64,000 nt of DNA from JAJFUE01 sp039683515 (GCA_039683515.1 JBDKRG010000015.1:1-64000), one strand, 5' to 3'. Positions 7,570 through 17,018 are shown, counted from the first letter of the stretch. The notes: a model not told the origin generated them from the letters alone. A program made the numbers and translations.

Positions 7570-10500
7570 ATGAGCGGACAGGTGCCATCGCCGGGAAGCG
7601 TGACGCTGGGGGACATTCTGGACGTCGAGTCGCTCCAGGGGCTGCTCGAGGATTTCTGCCGATCGGTGGGGATCGCCGCGGCGATCGTGGACACGCGGGG
7701 GAACATCCTCGCGGCCGCGTGCTGGCAGCGGGTCTGCACCCAGTTCCACCGCGCCCACCACGTCAGCAACGCGCGCTGCGTGGAGAGCGACATCGACCTG
7801 GCCGCGCGGCTCGAGGCGGGCAAGAAGTTCTCGATCTACCGCTGCAAGAACGGGCTGACCGACGCGGCCTCGCCGATCGTCGCGGGCGGCTGCCACATCG
7901 GCAACATCATGGTCGGGCAGTTCTTCCTGGCCCCGCCCGACATGGAATTCTTCCGCGCCCAGGCGCTCCAGTTCGGGTTCGACGAAAAGGAGTATCTGGC
8001 GGCCGTCGGCGAGGTGCCGGTCGTGGAGGAATCCAGGCTCCCCTCGATCGTCGGATTCCTGAGCGGATTTGCCGAGCTGGTCGCCGGCCTGACGCTCGAC
8101 CGGATCAAGGCGCAGGAGGCCGAGGCGAGCACGCGCCAGTGGCACGAGGGGGAGCTCGCCCGCAGCGAGCGCAAGCTGCGCCGCATCCTCGACACGGCCA
8201 TGGAAGGCTTCTGGATGGTCGACAACGAGGCCCGGACGGTCGACGTCAACCCCGAGCTGTGCCGGATCCTCGGCCGGCCGCGCGAGGAGATCATCGGCAA
8301 GTGGATCCTCGATTTCTGCGACGAGGAGAACAAGCAGGTCTTCCGGGACAACCTGGCGCGGCGGGCGCGCGGGGAGTCGACGAACTACGAGATCTGGCTG
8401 TCGCGGCCCGACGGCAGCCAGGTGCCGTGCCACGTCGCGGCCACGCCGTTCTTCGACGAGACCGGGGTCAAGATCGGCTCGTGCGGGCTGTTCACCGACA
8501 TCAGCGACCGCGTGCGCCGGGAGCGGATCTTCCGCGAGGTGTTCAACACGCCGCAGGACGCGATCTTCTTCTACGACGAGACCGGCATCACCGACGTCAA
8601 CCAGGCCGCCGTCCGCATGATGGGCTTCGAGTCGGCCGAGCAGATGATCGGCATCAAGCCGTTCGAGTTCGCGCCCGAGTTCCAGCCCGACGGGACGCCC
8701 TCGCGCGAGAAGGGGATGCGGCTGATCCGGAAGACGCTCGAGGAGGGGACCGCGCGCTTCGAGTGGCTGCACCGCAAGCCGAGCGGCGAGATGTTCCCGA
8801 GCGAAGTCGTGCTCAACGTGGTGAAAAGCGAAGGCAAGCCGGCGATCCTGGGGATGATCCGCGACCTGAGCGAACGCAAGCGGGCCGAGCGCGAACTTCA
8901 GGACCGGCTGATGTTCCAGCAGGCGCTGCTCGACACGATCCCGCACCCGATGTTCATCAAGGATTTCAACGCGCGGTTCCTGGGGTGCAACAAGGCTTAC
9001 CGGAAGGCGTTCGGGATCGCGAGCGAGGACCTGCGCGGCAAGACGGTGCTCGACCTCGATTACATCCCGATGGAGGCCCGGCTGCGGTTTCACGAGGAGG
9101 ACACGCGGGCGATCCGCGAGGTCAGCCGGCTGAGCTACGAGCTGCCGATCGTCTACGCCGACGGCCAGACGCACGTGACGCTGTATTCGGTCGACGGGTT
9201 CAGCCTGGCCGACGGCCGGCCGGGCGGGCTCATCGGGCTGCTCGTGGACATCTCGGAAAACAAGCAACTGGAGGAGGAGCTGCGCATCGCCAAGGACCGG
9301 GCCGAGGAGGCGACGCGCGCCAAGAGCGCCTTCCTCGCCAACATGAGCCACGAGATCCGCACGCCGATGAACGCGATCATCAACATGTGCGCCCTGGCGC
9401 TCGACACCGACCTCACGAGCAAGCAGCGCCAATACCTGAACGTCGTCGGCTCGTCGGCGCGGAGCCTGCTGGCGCTGATCAACGACATCCTGGATTTTTC
9501 CAAGATCGAGGCCGGCAAGTTCGACATCGAGTCGCTCCCGTTCGACCTGCGCGAGGTGCTCGAGGAAATCACCGACATCTTCCGCGACAAGGTGCTCGAA
9601 AAGGAGCTCGAGTTCATCGTGACGGTCGAGCCCGGCGTGCCGCACGCGCTCGTCGGCGACGCGCTCAGGCTCAGGCAGATCCTCTTGAACCTGCTGAGCA
9701 ACGCGTTCAAGTTCACCGAGCGCGGCGAGGTGTGCCTGAGCGTCGCGCGCGCCGGGGACGCCGAAGCGGGGCCGGCGCTCCGCTTCACGGTGCGCGACAC
9801 CGGGATCGGCATCCCGCAGGACAAGATCGACAAGCTGTTTGGCGCGTTCGAGCAGGCCGATTCGTCCACCTCGCGCAAATACGGCGGGACGGGGCTTGGC
9901 CTGGCGATCAGCCGCAAGCTTTCGCTCCTCATGGGCGGCGACGGCATCCAGGCCCAGAGCGAGCCCGGCGCCGGAAGCCGGTTCTCGTTCACCTGCCGGT
10001 TCGGGCTCGGCGAGGAATCGTCGCAGCGGACGTTCCTCGCCCCCGAGGCGCTGCTCGAGCGCGGCACGCTCGTCATCGAGGACAACACCACGAGCCGCGA
10101 GCTGATCCAGAATATCCTGAAGAGCTTCAGGATGGAGTCGGTCGGGGCGGAGTCGGGCGAGGCCGGGCTCGAGCTGCTGCAAAAGGACCCTGACGCCTTT
10201 GAGTTGGTGATCACCGACTGGCGGCTGCCCGGGATGGACGGGCTCGCGGTCACGAAGGCGATCCGCGCGGATGAAAAGCTGCGGCGCCTGCCGGTCGTCA
10301 TGACGAGCGCGTTCGCGGGCGAGCGCGAGATCGCGCGGGGCGAAGCCATCGGCGTCAACGCGTTCGTGCACAAGCCGATCAAGCCGTCGTCGCTGTTCGA
10401 CGCGATCATGGAGGCGGTCGGGATCGGGCCGAAGGTCCACGGCTCGCGCCGCCAGGTCGAGCCGGACGCATGCTTCGCCGGGGCGCGCGTCCTGCTCGCC

Positions 10501-11523
10501 GAGGACAACGAGGCCAACCAGATCGTCGCCGAGGAGTTGCTCGCGAGCGCGGGGATCGCGCTGGAGATCGTCGAAAACGGCCGGCTCGCCGTCGAAAAAG
10601 CGAGGCGGAACCACTACGACGCGATCCTGATGGACATGCAGATGCCCGAGATGGACGGGATCGAGGCGACGAAGCTGATCCGCGAACACCTTGCGGGGAG
10701 GCCGCTGCCGATCATCGCGATGACCGCCAACGCGATGAAGGGGGACCGCGAGCAGTGCCTCGCGGCGGGGATGGACGACTACGTCTCCAAGCCGATCGAC
10801 CGCGCCGAACTGTTCCACACGCTGCACCGCTGGCTGGCGGCCAAGGCGACGCGGAAAATAGAGGGGGCGGCGGGGGCGCCCCAGGGCGTGATCCCGCCCA
10901 TCGAGGGGATCAACGTCGAGGGCGCGCTCGCGCGGCTCGGCCTGCCGCCCGAGTCGTTCCTGAAAATGCTGCGGCGGTTCCGCCAGAACCAGTCGCGGAT
11001 TCTCGATCAGCTCGCCGAGGCGGTGAAGAAGGGGGACTTCGATGCGATCCGGCTGCACGCGCACTCGATTGCCGGGGCGGCGGGGAACATCTCGGCCGAC
11101 CGGCTGCACGCCGCGTGCAAGGCGCTGGAGGCCAAGGGGCGCGACCATGAACCGGATCTCGCGGGCGAATACGCGCGGGTAGTGGATGAGGCCCGCGTCG
11201 TGTTCGAGTCGCTCGACAAGCTGGGCGACGGCAAACAGGCGCCGGAATCCGCGGCGCAAGCGCCGCTCGACGCCGGGGAACTCGCGGCCGGCATCGAAAA
11301 GCTCGACGCGGCGCTCGGGCTGGGCGACCTCGGCGCGATCAACGACGCGATGAAATCGCTTGCGCCGCTGGGGCGAGTGGCAGCGGCACAATTTGAAAAA
11401 TTGGCGCAGATGGTCGAAGATTATGAATACGCAAGCGCACGTGAAAAATTGAAGGAAATCAAGGCGGCCACGGACAGGCACGGACAAGCACGGACAAGCA
11501 CGGACGAACCTGGCGCGGCGTAG
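7570..11523 (+). CDS. PocR/PAS hybrid histidine kinase with two receivers and Hpt
   Basis: 1317 residues, no membrane segment. Order: PocR-type sensory domain (about 15-185, with GGCHIGNIMVGQFFL); PAS at about 200, 322 and 450; dimerisation/phosphoacceptor region LANMSHEIRTPMNAI (about 590); ATPase domain (LLNLLSNAFKFTERG, DTGIGIPQDKI, GGTGLGLAIS); receiver 1 (VIEDN at about 833, VITDWRLPGMDG); receiver 2 (LLAEDNEANQ at about 973, LMDMQMPEMDG); and Hpt (LHAHSIAGAAGNIS, His at about 1163). All phosphoacceptors are present, so an internal His-Asp-His relay is possible. PocR domains bind small hydrocarbon-derived ligands in known cases. The ATG at 7570 has GAGG upstream. The last residues (TDRHGQARTSTDEPGAA) are encoded by a CACGGAC 10-mer repeat, so the tail is repeat-derived. 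Confidence 0.9.
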   Translation: MSGQVPSPGSVTLGDILDVESLQGLLEDFCRSVGIAAAIVDTRGNILAAACWQRVCTQFHRAHHVSNARCVESDIDLAARLEAGKKFSIYRCKNGLTDAASPIVAGGCHIGNIMVGQFFLAPPDMEFFRAQALQFGFDEKEYLAAVGEVPVVEESRLPSIVGFLSGFAELVAGLTLDRIKAQEAEASTRQWHEGELARSERKLRRILDTAMEGFWMVDNEARTVDVNPELCRILGRPREEIIGKWILDFCDEENKQVFRDNLARRARGESTNYEIWLSRPDGSQVPCHVAATPFFDETGVKIGSCGLFTDISDRVRRERIFREVFNTPQDAIFFYDETGITDVNQAAVRMMGFESAEQMIGIKPFEFAPEFQPDGTPSREKGMRLIRKTLEEGTARFEWLHRKPSGEMFPSEVVLNVVKSEGKPAILGMIRDLSERKRAERELQDRLMFQQALLDTIPHPMFIKDFNARFLGCNKAYRKAFGIASEDLRGKTVLDLDYIPMEARLRFHEEDTRAIREVSRLSYELPIVYADGQTHVTLYSVDGFSLADGRPGGLIGLLVDISENKQLEEELRIAKDRAEEATRAKSAFLANMSHEIRTPMNAIINMCALALDTDLTSKQRQYLNVVGSSARSLLALINDILDFSKIEAGKFDIESLPFDLREVLEEITDIFRDKVLEKELEFIVTVEPGVPHALVGDALRLRQILLNLLSNAFKFTERGEVCLSVARAGDAEAGPALRFTVRDTGIGIPQDKIDKLFGAFEQADSSTSRKYGGTGLGLAISRKLSLLMGGDGIQAQSEPGAGSRFSFTCRFGLGEESSQRTFLAPEALLERGTLVIEDNTTSRELIQNILKSFRMESVGAESGEAGLELLQKDPDAFELVITDWRLPGMDGLAVTKAIRADEKLRRLPVVMTSAFAGEREIARGEAIGVNAFVHKPIKPSSLFDAIMEAVGIGPKVHGSRRQVEPDACFAGARVLLAEDNEANQIVAEELLASAGIALEIVENGRLAVEKARRNHYDAILMDMQMPEMDGIEATKLIREHLAGRPLPIIAMTANAMKGDREQCLAAGMDDYVSKPIDRAELFHTLHRWLAAKATRKIEGAAGAPQGVIPPIEGINVEGALARLGLPPESFLKMLRRFRQNQSRILDQLAEAVKKGDFDAIRLHAHSIAGAAGNISADRLHAACKALEAKGRDHEPDLAGEYARVVDEARVVFESLDKLGDGKQAPESAAQAPLDAGELAAGIEKLDAALGLGDLGAINDAMKSLAPLGRVAAAQFEKLAQMVEDYEYASAREKLKEIKAATDRHGQARTSTDEPGAA
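11468..11506. repeat. CACGGAC 10-bp repeat inside a coding 3' end
   Basis: Four units of a 10-bp period (CACGGACAGG, CACGGACAAG twice, CACGGACGAA). The family recurs at 22269-22297 and 26451-26510 in intergenic DNA. Here it encodes the last residues of the hybrid kinase. Confidence 0.8.
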
Positions 11524-11650
11524 CCGCAACCAAACACACAAAAAAGGGAGAAAATACAGTCACGAAACACACGAAAGAAAACCCGAAAAAGCACGAAAAT
11601 ATTTTCCTTGTCGCAGAGGCGCAGAGTCAGGCAGAGATGCGGAGAAATTC
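11524..11650. repeat. AT-rich low-complexity leader with CGCAGAGGCGCAGAG word
   Basis: The gap between the hybrid kinase and the receiver-kinase gene holds repeated CACGAAA/CACACGAAAG words and then CGCAGAGGCGCAGAGTCAGG. It is more AT-rich than the flanking genes. No hairpin terminator was found, so the two signalling genes may be cotranscribed. Confidence 0.55.
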
Positions 11651-11662
11651 TTGAGGACAGGA

Positions 11663-12772
11663 ATGAACATGAAGCCGTTTAACGAATGCAAGGTCCTGCT
11701 GGTCGACGACACCAAGACCAACATCGACATATTGGTCGCAGGTCTCAAGGACGAATTCAAGCTCATGATCGCGCTCGGCGGCAAGGCGGCGCTCGCCAGC
11801 GCGAAGGCCAACCCGCCCGACCTGATCCTGCTCGACATCATGATGCCGGAGATGAACGGCTACGAGGTGCTCGAGCGCCTGAAGGCCGACGAGGCGACCA
11901 GGAACATCCCGGTCATCTTCGTGACGGCGATGGGCGAGGAGGAGGACGAGACGCGCGGGCTGGAGATGGGCGCGGTCGATTACATCATCAAGCCGTTCAG
12001 CATGCCGATCACGAAGGCGCGGATCAGGACGCACCTGTCGCTCGAGCAGGCGCGCGCCGAGCTGGAGAGCCAGAACGAGGCGCTGCGCGAGGCGGCGCGG
12101 CTGCGTGAGGACGTCGAGCGCATGAGCCGCCACGACCTCAAGACGCCGCTGACGAGCATCATCTCGGGGCCGTCGGTGATCCGGCTGCTCGGGCCGATCA
12201 ACCCCGACCAGGAGCAGGTGCTCGAGATGATCAGCCGCGGCGGCTACAAGATGCTCGACATGATCAACCGCTCGCTCGACCTCTACAAGATGGAGGTCGG
12301 CACCTACCAGCTCGACCCCAAGCCGGTCGAGCTGCTCGCGCTCGTCCGCCAGGTCCTGGCCGACACCGAATCCATGACGAAACGCGGCGGGATGCAGATC
12401 GCGATCCGGCGCGACGGCGAGGCGGCCGGCGACGACCAGAAGTTCATGATCCGCGGCGACGAACTGCTCTGCTACTCGATGCTCTCCAACCTGATCAAGA
12501 ACGCGATCGAGGCGTGCCCGAGCTGCGGCAGGATCGAGATCGACCTGGATGGCGCGGCGCCGCCGCGCGTCCGGATCGCCAACGACGGCGAGGTCCCCGA
12601 GGCGATCCGCGAGCGGTTCTTCGACAAGTACACCACGCTGGGGAAAACAAAGGGCACCGGCTTGGGGACCTACTCGGCCCGCCTCATCGCCGAAACGCAA
12701 GGCGGGTCGATCCGCCTTGACACATCGACGGCGGGGCGAACGGCGGTGGTGGTGCAACTGCCGGAAGCGTGA
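11663..12772 (+). CDS. Receiver-histidine kinase protein
   Basis: 369 residues. An N-terminal receiver domain (KVLLVDDTKTN; phosphoacceptor Asp in LILLDIMMPEMNG, about residue 53; VIFVTAMG; Lys in YIIKPFS) is joined by a helical linker to a kinase core. The His is in MSRHDLKTPLTSI (about residue 157), the N-box in LIKNAIEACPS and the G-box in KGTGLGTYSARLI. This receiver-first layout is common in kinases that take phosphate from an upstream Hpt. The neighbouring hybrid kinase ends in an Hpt, so a relay between the two is plausible (inference). The start ATG at 11663 has GAGGACAGG upstream. No DNA-binding output domain lies nearby. Confidence 0.88.
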   Translation: MNMKPFNECKVLLVDDTKTNIDILVAGLKDEFKLMIALGGKAALASAKANPPDLILLDIMMPEMNGYEVLERLKADEATRNIPVIFVTAMGEEEDETRGLEMGAVDYIIKPFSMPITKARIRTHLSLEQARAELESQNEALREAARLREDVERMSRHDLKTPLTSIISGPSVIRLLGPINPDQEQVLEMISRGGYKMLDMINRSLDLYKMEVGTYQLDPKPVELLALVRQVLADTESMTKRGGMQIAIRRDGEAAGDDQKFMIRGDELLCYSMLSNLIKNAIEACPSCGRIEIDLDGAAPPRVRIANDGEVPEAIRERFFDKYTTLGKTKGTGLGTYSARLIAETQGGSIRLDTSTAGRTAVVVQLPEA

Positions 12773-12818
12773 GACGATTGCGGATTGCGGATTGCGGAAT
12801 GATGGGCGGATCGATTTT

Positions 12819-13000
<182 letters not shown>

Positions 13001-13034
13001 AAAAAAGCCGCCGGATTGCGCCGGCGGCCTTTTT
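13001..13034. terminator. Bidirectional Rho-independent terminator
   Basis: AAAAAAGCCGCCGG, a 6-base loop, then CCGGCGGC followed by CTTTTT. The eight-base GC stem has A-runs and T-runs on opposite sides, so it should terminate transcription from both the receiver-kinase gene (+) and the OmpA gene (-). Confidence 0.9.
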
Positions 13035-13052
13035 CGTTATTTCAGTCGAGTG

Positions 13053-14207
13053 TTACTTGCGGGCTTTGACGAGGATCACCGTGCGGCGGTTGGCCTGGCG
13101 GCCGGCGGCGGTGTCGTTGCCCGCGACCGGGTTGTGGTCGGAGAACGTGCGGGCCTGGTCGACGGACGCGTCGGCGATGCCGCAGTTCTTCACGAGGTAA
13201 TCGACTACGACCGTGGCGCGGGTGGCGCCGAGGTTCCAGTTGCTCGACCACTTGCTGTACTTGATCGGCTGCGAATCGGTGTGGCCCTCGACGATGATCG
13301 CCTGGCCGGCGTAGCTGGCGCGCAGTTCATCGGCGAGCTGGCGCAGGACCTTCTTGCCGGACTCGGTCAGCGTGGCCTTGCCGGTCTGGAACAGGACATG
13401 GTTCGGGATTTCGCGGACCACGATCTCTTCCTTGGGCGGGGCCGGCGGAACCGGGGCGGCGACGGGGGCCGGGGCCGGAGCCGGAGCCGGGGCCGCGACG
13501 ACCGGGGCCTGCTCGGGGCCGAACCAGAACTCGCGGTATTCGGCGGCGGTCATGTCGTCGTGATACATGTCGAGGCCGAGCCAGCCGAGGACGAAGTCGC
13601 CGATTTCGGAGATATCGAACCCGGCGCGGGCCATGACGCCGACCTTGCTGACGAACGGCTCGCAGACGCCGACCTCAACCTGCGTGTTCAGGATGTGCTG
13701 CCAGCCGTTGTGAAGGAGCAGCGTGCCGTACTGGATGTCGCTGTCCCAATGGTCGTAAACGTAATCCTTGGGCGGGGCGCCGAGCCACTTGGGCCGGGCG
13801 TTCATGCGGGCTTCCCACTTGGTGCCGGGGGTCTTGAAGTAGTTGGTGTAGCCGGTCTCGTAGAACTGGTTGCAGTAGAAGGCTTCCCACCACAGGAGGC
13901 CGGCGCGGGTGCGCATTTCGGGGTAGGCGCCGAGGCCGCGCTGATCGATCTCGGCGGTGACGCCGTTGTGGGTGATGATGCCGAGCTTGGCGTAATCGGT
14001 GACCTGGACATAGGCGCCGAGAGTCGGCGGCCAGTTGCCGGTGTAGTCGTTGGCGGCGGTGGCGCCGACGCCAAGGTGGAACATGTCCTGGAAGTCAAAA
14101 TACCTGTTGGTGAAGTAGCGGGCCGGACCGGACTGGCAGCCGGTCACGAGGATGAGCATCGCCGCCAGAGCGAGCGACTTGAGCGCGGTCAGACGTAAGT
14201 CTTTCAT
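13053..14207 (-). CDS. OmpA-family outer-membrane lipoprotein
   Basis: 384 residues. A lipoprotein signal peptide ends in LILVTGC (lipidated Cys at about residue 22). The N-terminal 230 residues are rich in aromatic residues and Gly (GATAANDYTGNW, WWEAFYCNQFYETGY) and are not a family I recognise. An Ala-Pro linker (about 245-275) leads to a C-terminal OmpA/Pal peptidoglycan-binding domain: FQTGKATLTESGKKVL, IIVEGHTDSQPI, NWNLGATRATVVVDYL and GRQANRRTVI, with the TD and NR residues that contact diaminopimelate. It likely tethers the outer membrane to the wall. The ATG at 14207 has AAGGA eight bases upstream. A strong sigma-70-like promoter lies at 14302-14330. Confidence 0.88.
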   Translation of the reverse strand: MKDLRLTALKSLALAAMLILVTGCQSGPARYFTNRYFDFQDMFHLGVGATAANDYTGNWPPTLGAYVQVTDYAKLGIITHNGVTAEIDQRGLGAYPEMRTRAGLLWWEAFYCNQFYETGYTNYFKTPGTKWEARMNARPKWLGAPPKDYVYDHWDSDIQYGTLLLHNGWQHILNTQVEVGVCEPFVSKVGVMARAGFDISEIGDFVLGWLGLDMYHDDMTAAEYREFWFGPEQAPVVAAPAPAPAPAPVAAPVPPAPPKEEIVVREIPNHVLFQTGKATLTESGKKVLRQLADELRASYAGQAIIVEGHTDSQPIKYSKWSSNWNLGATRATVVVDYLVKNCGIADASVDQARTFSDHNPVAGNDTAAGRQANRRTVILVKARK

Positions 14208-14301
14208 GTTCAGCATCCTTCGGAATATCGCTGGATCGATTCGAGCTTCCTGGAATTGGTGGTTAAACGGGTTTAACTCCAACTACATCAATTGTAGGCC
14301 G

Positions 14302-14330
14302 ATTAGACTGGCCGACGGCGCAATTGTCAA
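14302..14330 (-). promoter_or_regulatory. Sigma-70-type promoter for the OmpA lipoprotein gene
   Basis: On the minus strand TTGACA (14330-14325) is followed after 17 bases by TCTAAT (14307-14302). The -35 is a perfect match and the -10 matches five of six. This leaves a leader of about 95 bases before the ATG at 14207. Confidence 0.7.
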
Positions 14331-14342
14331 GCGGATTTAGGG

Positions 14343-14376
14343 CTGAATGATGAGTGATGAATGATGAATGATGAAT
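14343..14376. repeat. ATGATGAATG word repeat
   Basis: A run of GATGAGTGATGAATGATGAA words in the gap between the OmpA promoter and the end of the HypA-like gene. It resembles the ATGAG-word block at 19958-20030. Confidence 0.6.
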
Positions 14377-14408
14377 AAATCAACAATCAGCCCGAGGACA
14401 AACGGAGA

Positions 14409-14681
14409 TCAAGCGGCTTCGATCCCTTCGAGGCGGATGTGCTCGGCGGTCGGCGCGGAGGGATTGCTCTCCGCGATGATCTCCAGGGTGGCATCCTCGG
14501 CAAGGCTGTCGCGGGCGGCTTCGATAAAGCGCTCGCGCAGGCGGGCCGGCGTGATCCCGGCGCGCGCTCCGAGCCGGACGGTCACGGCCACGACGCGCTC
14601 GGCGTCCTGGTCGGCGGCCATCGCTTCGACTTCGCGGAGCAGGTTCGTCACGATCGAGGTCTCGCGCATCATGCCCCTCAT
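14409..14681 (-). CDS. Short HypA-like protein without metal ligands
   Basis: About 90 residues. MRETSIVTNLLREVEAMA, then RVVAVTVRLGARAGITPARL and AEDATLEIIAESN, follows the N-terminal two thirds of the hydrogenase nickel chaperone HypA (MHExSI...V.v.iG.ls.i.pe.l...A.LeI). Two hallmark features are absent: the His at position 2 of the MHE motif, which binds nickel, is Arg, and the C-terminal Cys4 zinc ribbon is missing. It is therefore unlikely to deliver nickel in the known way. No hydrogenase or urease gene is in the window. The start could be 14681, 14672 or 14669. It is divergent from the esterase lipoprotein gene. Confidence 0.65.
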   Translation of the reverse strand: MRGMMRETSIVTNLLREVEAMAADQDAERVVAVTVRLGARAGITPARLRERFIEAARDSLAEDATLEIIAESNPSAPTAEHIRLEGIEAA

Positions 14682-14760
14682 TTCTGTTCGTAATTTTCTT
14701 TCGTTTATTGTATCCCAAAACCCTGGCCGAGCCGCATGAAATCGAAAGGGGACGACGGAA

Positions 14761-15651
14761 ATGATCAGGTTCTTGATCTGCGCGCTGACGATGGCGATCG
14801 CGGGATGCTCGTGGGGGGCCGCCCCGGCGGCCACGCCCAGGCCGACCCCGCGCACGATCCCCGTGCCCAAGCCCGCCCAGGTGATCAATGTTTACCCGGG
14901 CGACGCCCCGGGGCTCGTCCCGGGCGGCCGGAAGGAAACCGTCGTCAACGAGCGCTACGTCGACGTCTCGGTGCCGCAGCTGCTCGTCTACCTGCCCGAC
15001 AAGGCGAAGGCCAACGGCACGGCGCTGATCATCTGCGCCGGCGGCGGCTACAAGCGGCTGGCGATGTGCCTGCACGTGGACAACGTCGCCAGGATGCTCA
15101 ACGACCACGGGATCGCGGTCTTCGCGCTGAAGTACCGCACGCAGTACGGCGCCAACAACGCCGACGCCGACGCGCTGGCCGACGCGCTGCGCGCGGTGCG
15201 GATCGTGAGGGCGCGCGCGGCCGAGTTCGGCGTCGACCCGCGCAAGATCGGCATCCAGGGCTACTCGGCCGGCAGCACGGTGTGCCTGAACGTCCTCGGG
15301 CATTTCGACGCGGGCAACGCCAAGGCGGCCGACGCCGTCGAGCGCGCCAGCAGCCGGCCCGATTACGTCCTGCTCATGTGCCCGTGGCCCAACGGCAAGA
15401 CGGTCGGCGACTACCCGATCGGGAAGAACGCGCCGCCGGTGTTCATCGCGCATGCGCGCGACGACGAGGCCGCCCCCGTCGAGTTCGCGATGGGACTCGA
15501 CGAGGAGCTCAAGCGGCTCGGCGTGAAGGAACGGACGTTCGTCGTCGACAAGGGCGGCCACACGGCGTTCCACTGGGGCGACGTCCAGGGCGAAGGGGTC
15601 AAGTGGCCGGGGCTGGTGTTCGAGTGGTTCAAGGAAATCGGGATCGAATAA
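14761..15651 (+). CDS. Alpha/beta-hydrolase esterase lipoprotein
   Basis: 296 residues. A lipoprotein signal ends in ALTMAIAGC (Cys 16), followed by a Pro/Thr-rich linker. The hydrolase domain shows an oxyanion-hole loop ICAGGGYKRL, the nucleophile elbow GYSAGS (Ser 169), the acid in HARDDE and the His in GGHTAFHW. This pattern fits the acetyl-xylan/carbohydrate esterase-like group of serine hydrolases found in polysaccharide-degrading bacteria. Substrate is unproven. It probably acts in the periplasm or on the cell surface. The preceding GGGGACGACGGAA gives a weak ribosome binding site before the ATG. Confidence 0.8.
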   Translation: MIRFLICALTMAIAGCSWGAAPAATPRPTPRTIPVPKPAQVINVYPGDAPGLVPGGRKETVVNERYVDVSVPQLLVYLPDKAKANGTALIICAGGGYKRLAMCLHVDNVARMLNDHGIAVFALKYRTQYGANNADADALADALRAVRIVRARAAEFGVDPRKIGIQGYSAGSTVCLNVLGHFDAGNAKAADAVERASSRPDYVLLMCPWPNGKTVGDYPIGKNAPPVFIAHARDDEAAPVEFAMGLDEELKRLGVKERTFVVDKGGHTAFHWGDVQGEGVKWPGLVFEWFKEIGIE

Positions 15652-15662
15652 GCCGGCCGGGA

Positions 15663-17018
15663 TTAAACGTCGCGATTGGGCCGAATAGCCGGTTTGACCT
15701 TAAGGTAGCCGGGCTTCTGCGGCGGGAGGTTGCGCAGGCTCCACCACGGCTCGTAGGGGGCCTTCCAGGCCCAGTGCTCGCCGTCGTTGCTCCAGAAGCC
15801 TGGGTCGAAGCGCTGGTGATAGGTGTTGTCCCACGTGAACATCCCGATGGCCTGCACGGCCATCGAGAACACGCAGAGCGCGCCGGCGGCCCACGCCAGC
15901 GGCTTCCTGATCGGGGGCATCGCCAGCGCCGAGTCGAAGCCGACGGCGGCGATGTAGACGGCAAACGGGATCGCCTCGAACAAGTAACGCGGCCCCCACG
16001 CGCTGCCGCCCCACCAGTCCAGGTAGCAGCTCCAGTAGAGCAGATGCACGAACATCGCGACGAAGGCAAGACGGACGTCCCAGCGCATCCGGACGCGGCG
16101 GCTCAGCGCGAGAAACATCAGCAGCAGGGCGGGGCTGTAGTAAAAGATCCCCTCGCCGGGCGACATCAGGAATCCGGCGAGTCCCTCGAACGGAAGCCGA
16201 ATCATCGAGACCGGCTTGGCGCCGAACGCGGAGCGGGCGAAATGGCCGAAATAAACGTGATTGTAGACGCCCAGGAAAATCAGGCCCGGGAGCGCGCCAA
16301 GGGCGACGGCGGCGAGCCGGCGGCGGCGCACGGATGAGTCGGGCGCCGGGCACAGCCACGCGCCGGCGAGGAAGACGAGGGCGGTCGGGATGCTGCCGAC
16401 CCGGGTGGCGACGGCCAACCCCTGCATCAGGCCGGCCCAGGCCCAGCTGGAGGTTTTATCGCGGCCGCGGACGATGAGCCACAGGGTGACGGCATTGAAA
16501 AAACCGAGGAGCGGATGGACCCAGGCGCCGTTTGCGGCGAACCAGAACGGGGTCAGGGCGATCAGGCCGACGCCGGCCAGCGGCGCCAGCCAGCGGCGCC
16601 GCAACTGGATGTCAAGCGCCGCGGCCAGGAACATCGCCGCCAGCGCGGCGAACGTCGACATCGTGAGGCTGCCCAGCATGATCATCGCGCCCTCGTCGCG
16701 GGGCAGTTCGCCGAAAATCAGCGCGTACGCCGCGAACGCCGGCACCTCGAAGAGACCCGGCAGGGCGGTTTTCTTGGAGATGAGGTGGCCTTCCTTGTCG
16801 CGGACGACGGCGTAGATGCTCGGGTGATCGAGCTGGGGGAAGGCGTCGAGGCGGAAGGTGTGGTCCCTGAGAATCGCGATCGGCATGTAGCGGTACGGAA
16901 CGGTTTCGCCGTTGGAAAACGAGCGGCCGTTCAGGTGCAGCGCGATCGTGGAAACCGCGAAGACAAAAAGCGCCATCTTCCAGGGAAAGCTGGCGTGCGT
17001 GAGATCATCGGAGTGCAT
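15663..17018 (-). CDS. Polytopic membrane protein, GT-C-like
   Basis: 451 residues with about ten hydrophobic segments. A conserved-looking luminal/periplasmic loop lies between segments 1 and 2 (DAFPQLDHPSIYAVVRDKEG), and aromatic-rich motifs occur in the second half (HLLYWSCYLDWWGGSAWGP). The arrangement, with a first large loop after helix 1 holding acidic residues, resembles membrane-embedded GT-C glycosyltransferases that use polyprenyl-phosphate sugars, but I cannot assign a family. The start at 17018 follows GGGTGGGA; the frame is open further upstream. It converges with the esterase gene with only 11 bases between stops. Confidence 0.65.
   Translation of the reverse strand: MHSDDLTHASFPWKMALFVFAVSTIALHLNGRSFSNGETVPYRYMPIAILRDHTFRLDAFPQLDHPSIYAVVRDKEGHLISKKTALPGLFEVPAFAAYALIFGELPRDEGAMIMLGSLTMSTFAALAAMFLAAALDIQLRRRWLAPLAGVGLIALTPFWFAANGAWVHPLLGFFNAVTLWLIVRGRDKTSSWAWAGLMQGLAVATRVGSIPTALVFLAGAWLCPAPDSSVRRRRLAAVALGALPGLIFLGVYNHVYFGHFARSAFGAKPVSMIRLPFEGLAGFLMSPGEGIFYYSPALLLMFLALSRRVRMRWDVRLAFVAMFVHLLYWSCYLDWWGGSAWGPRYLFEAIPFAVYIAAVGFDSALAMPPIRKPLAWAAGALCVFSMAVQAIGMFTWDNTYHQRFDPGFWSNDGEHWAWKAPYEPWWSLRNLPPQKPGYLKVKPAIRPNRDV

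Noticed and set aside
7306..11541. 1411-residue minus-strand frame opposite the hybrid kinase
   Set aside because: It is the antisense shadow of a high-GC gene: rich in Arg, Leu and Asp with no motif, while the plus strand shows full kinase and receiver domains.
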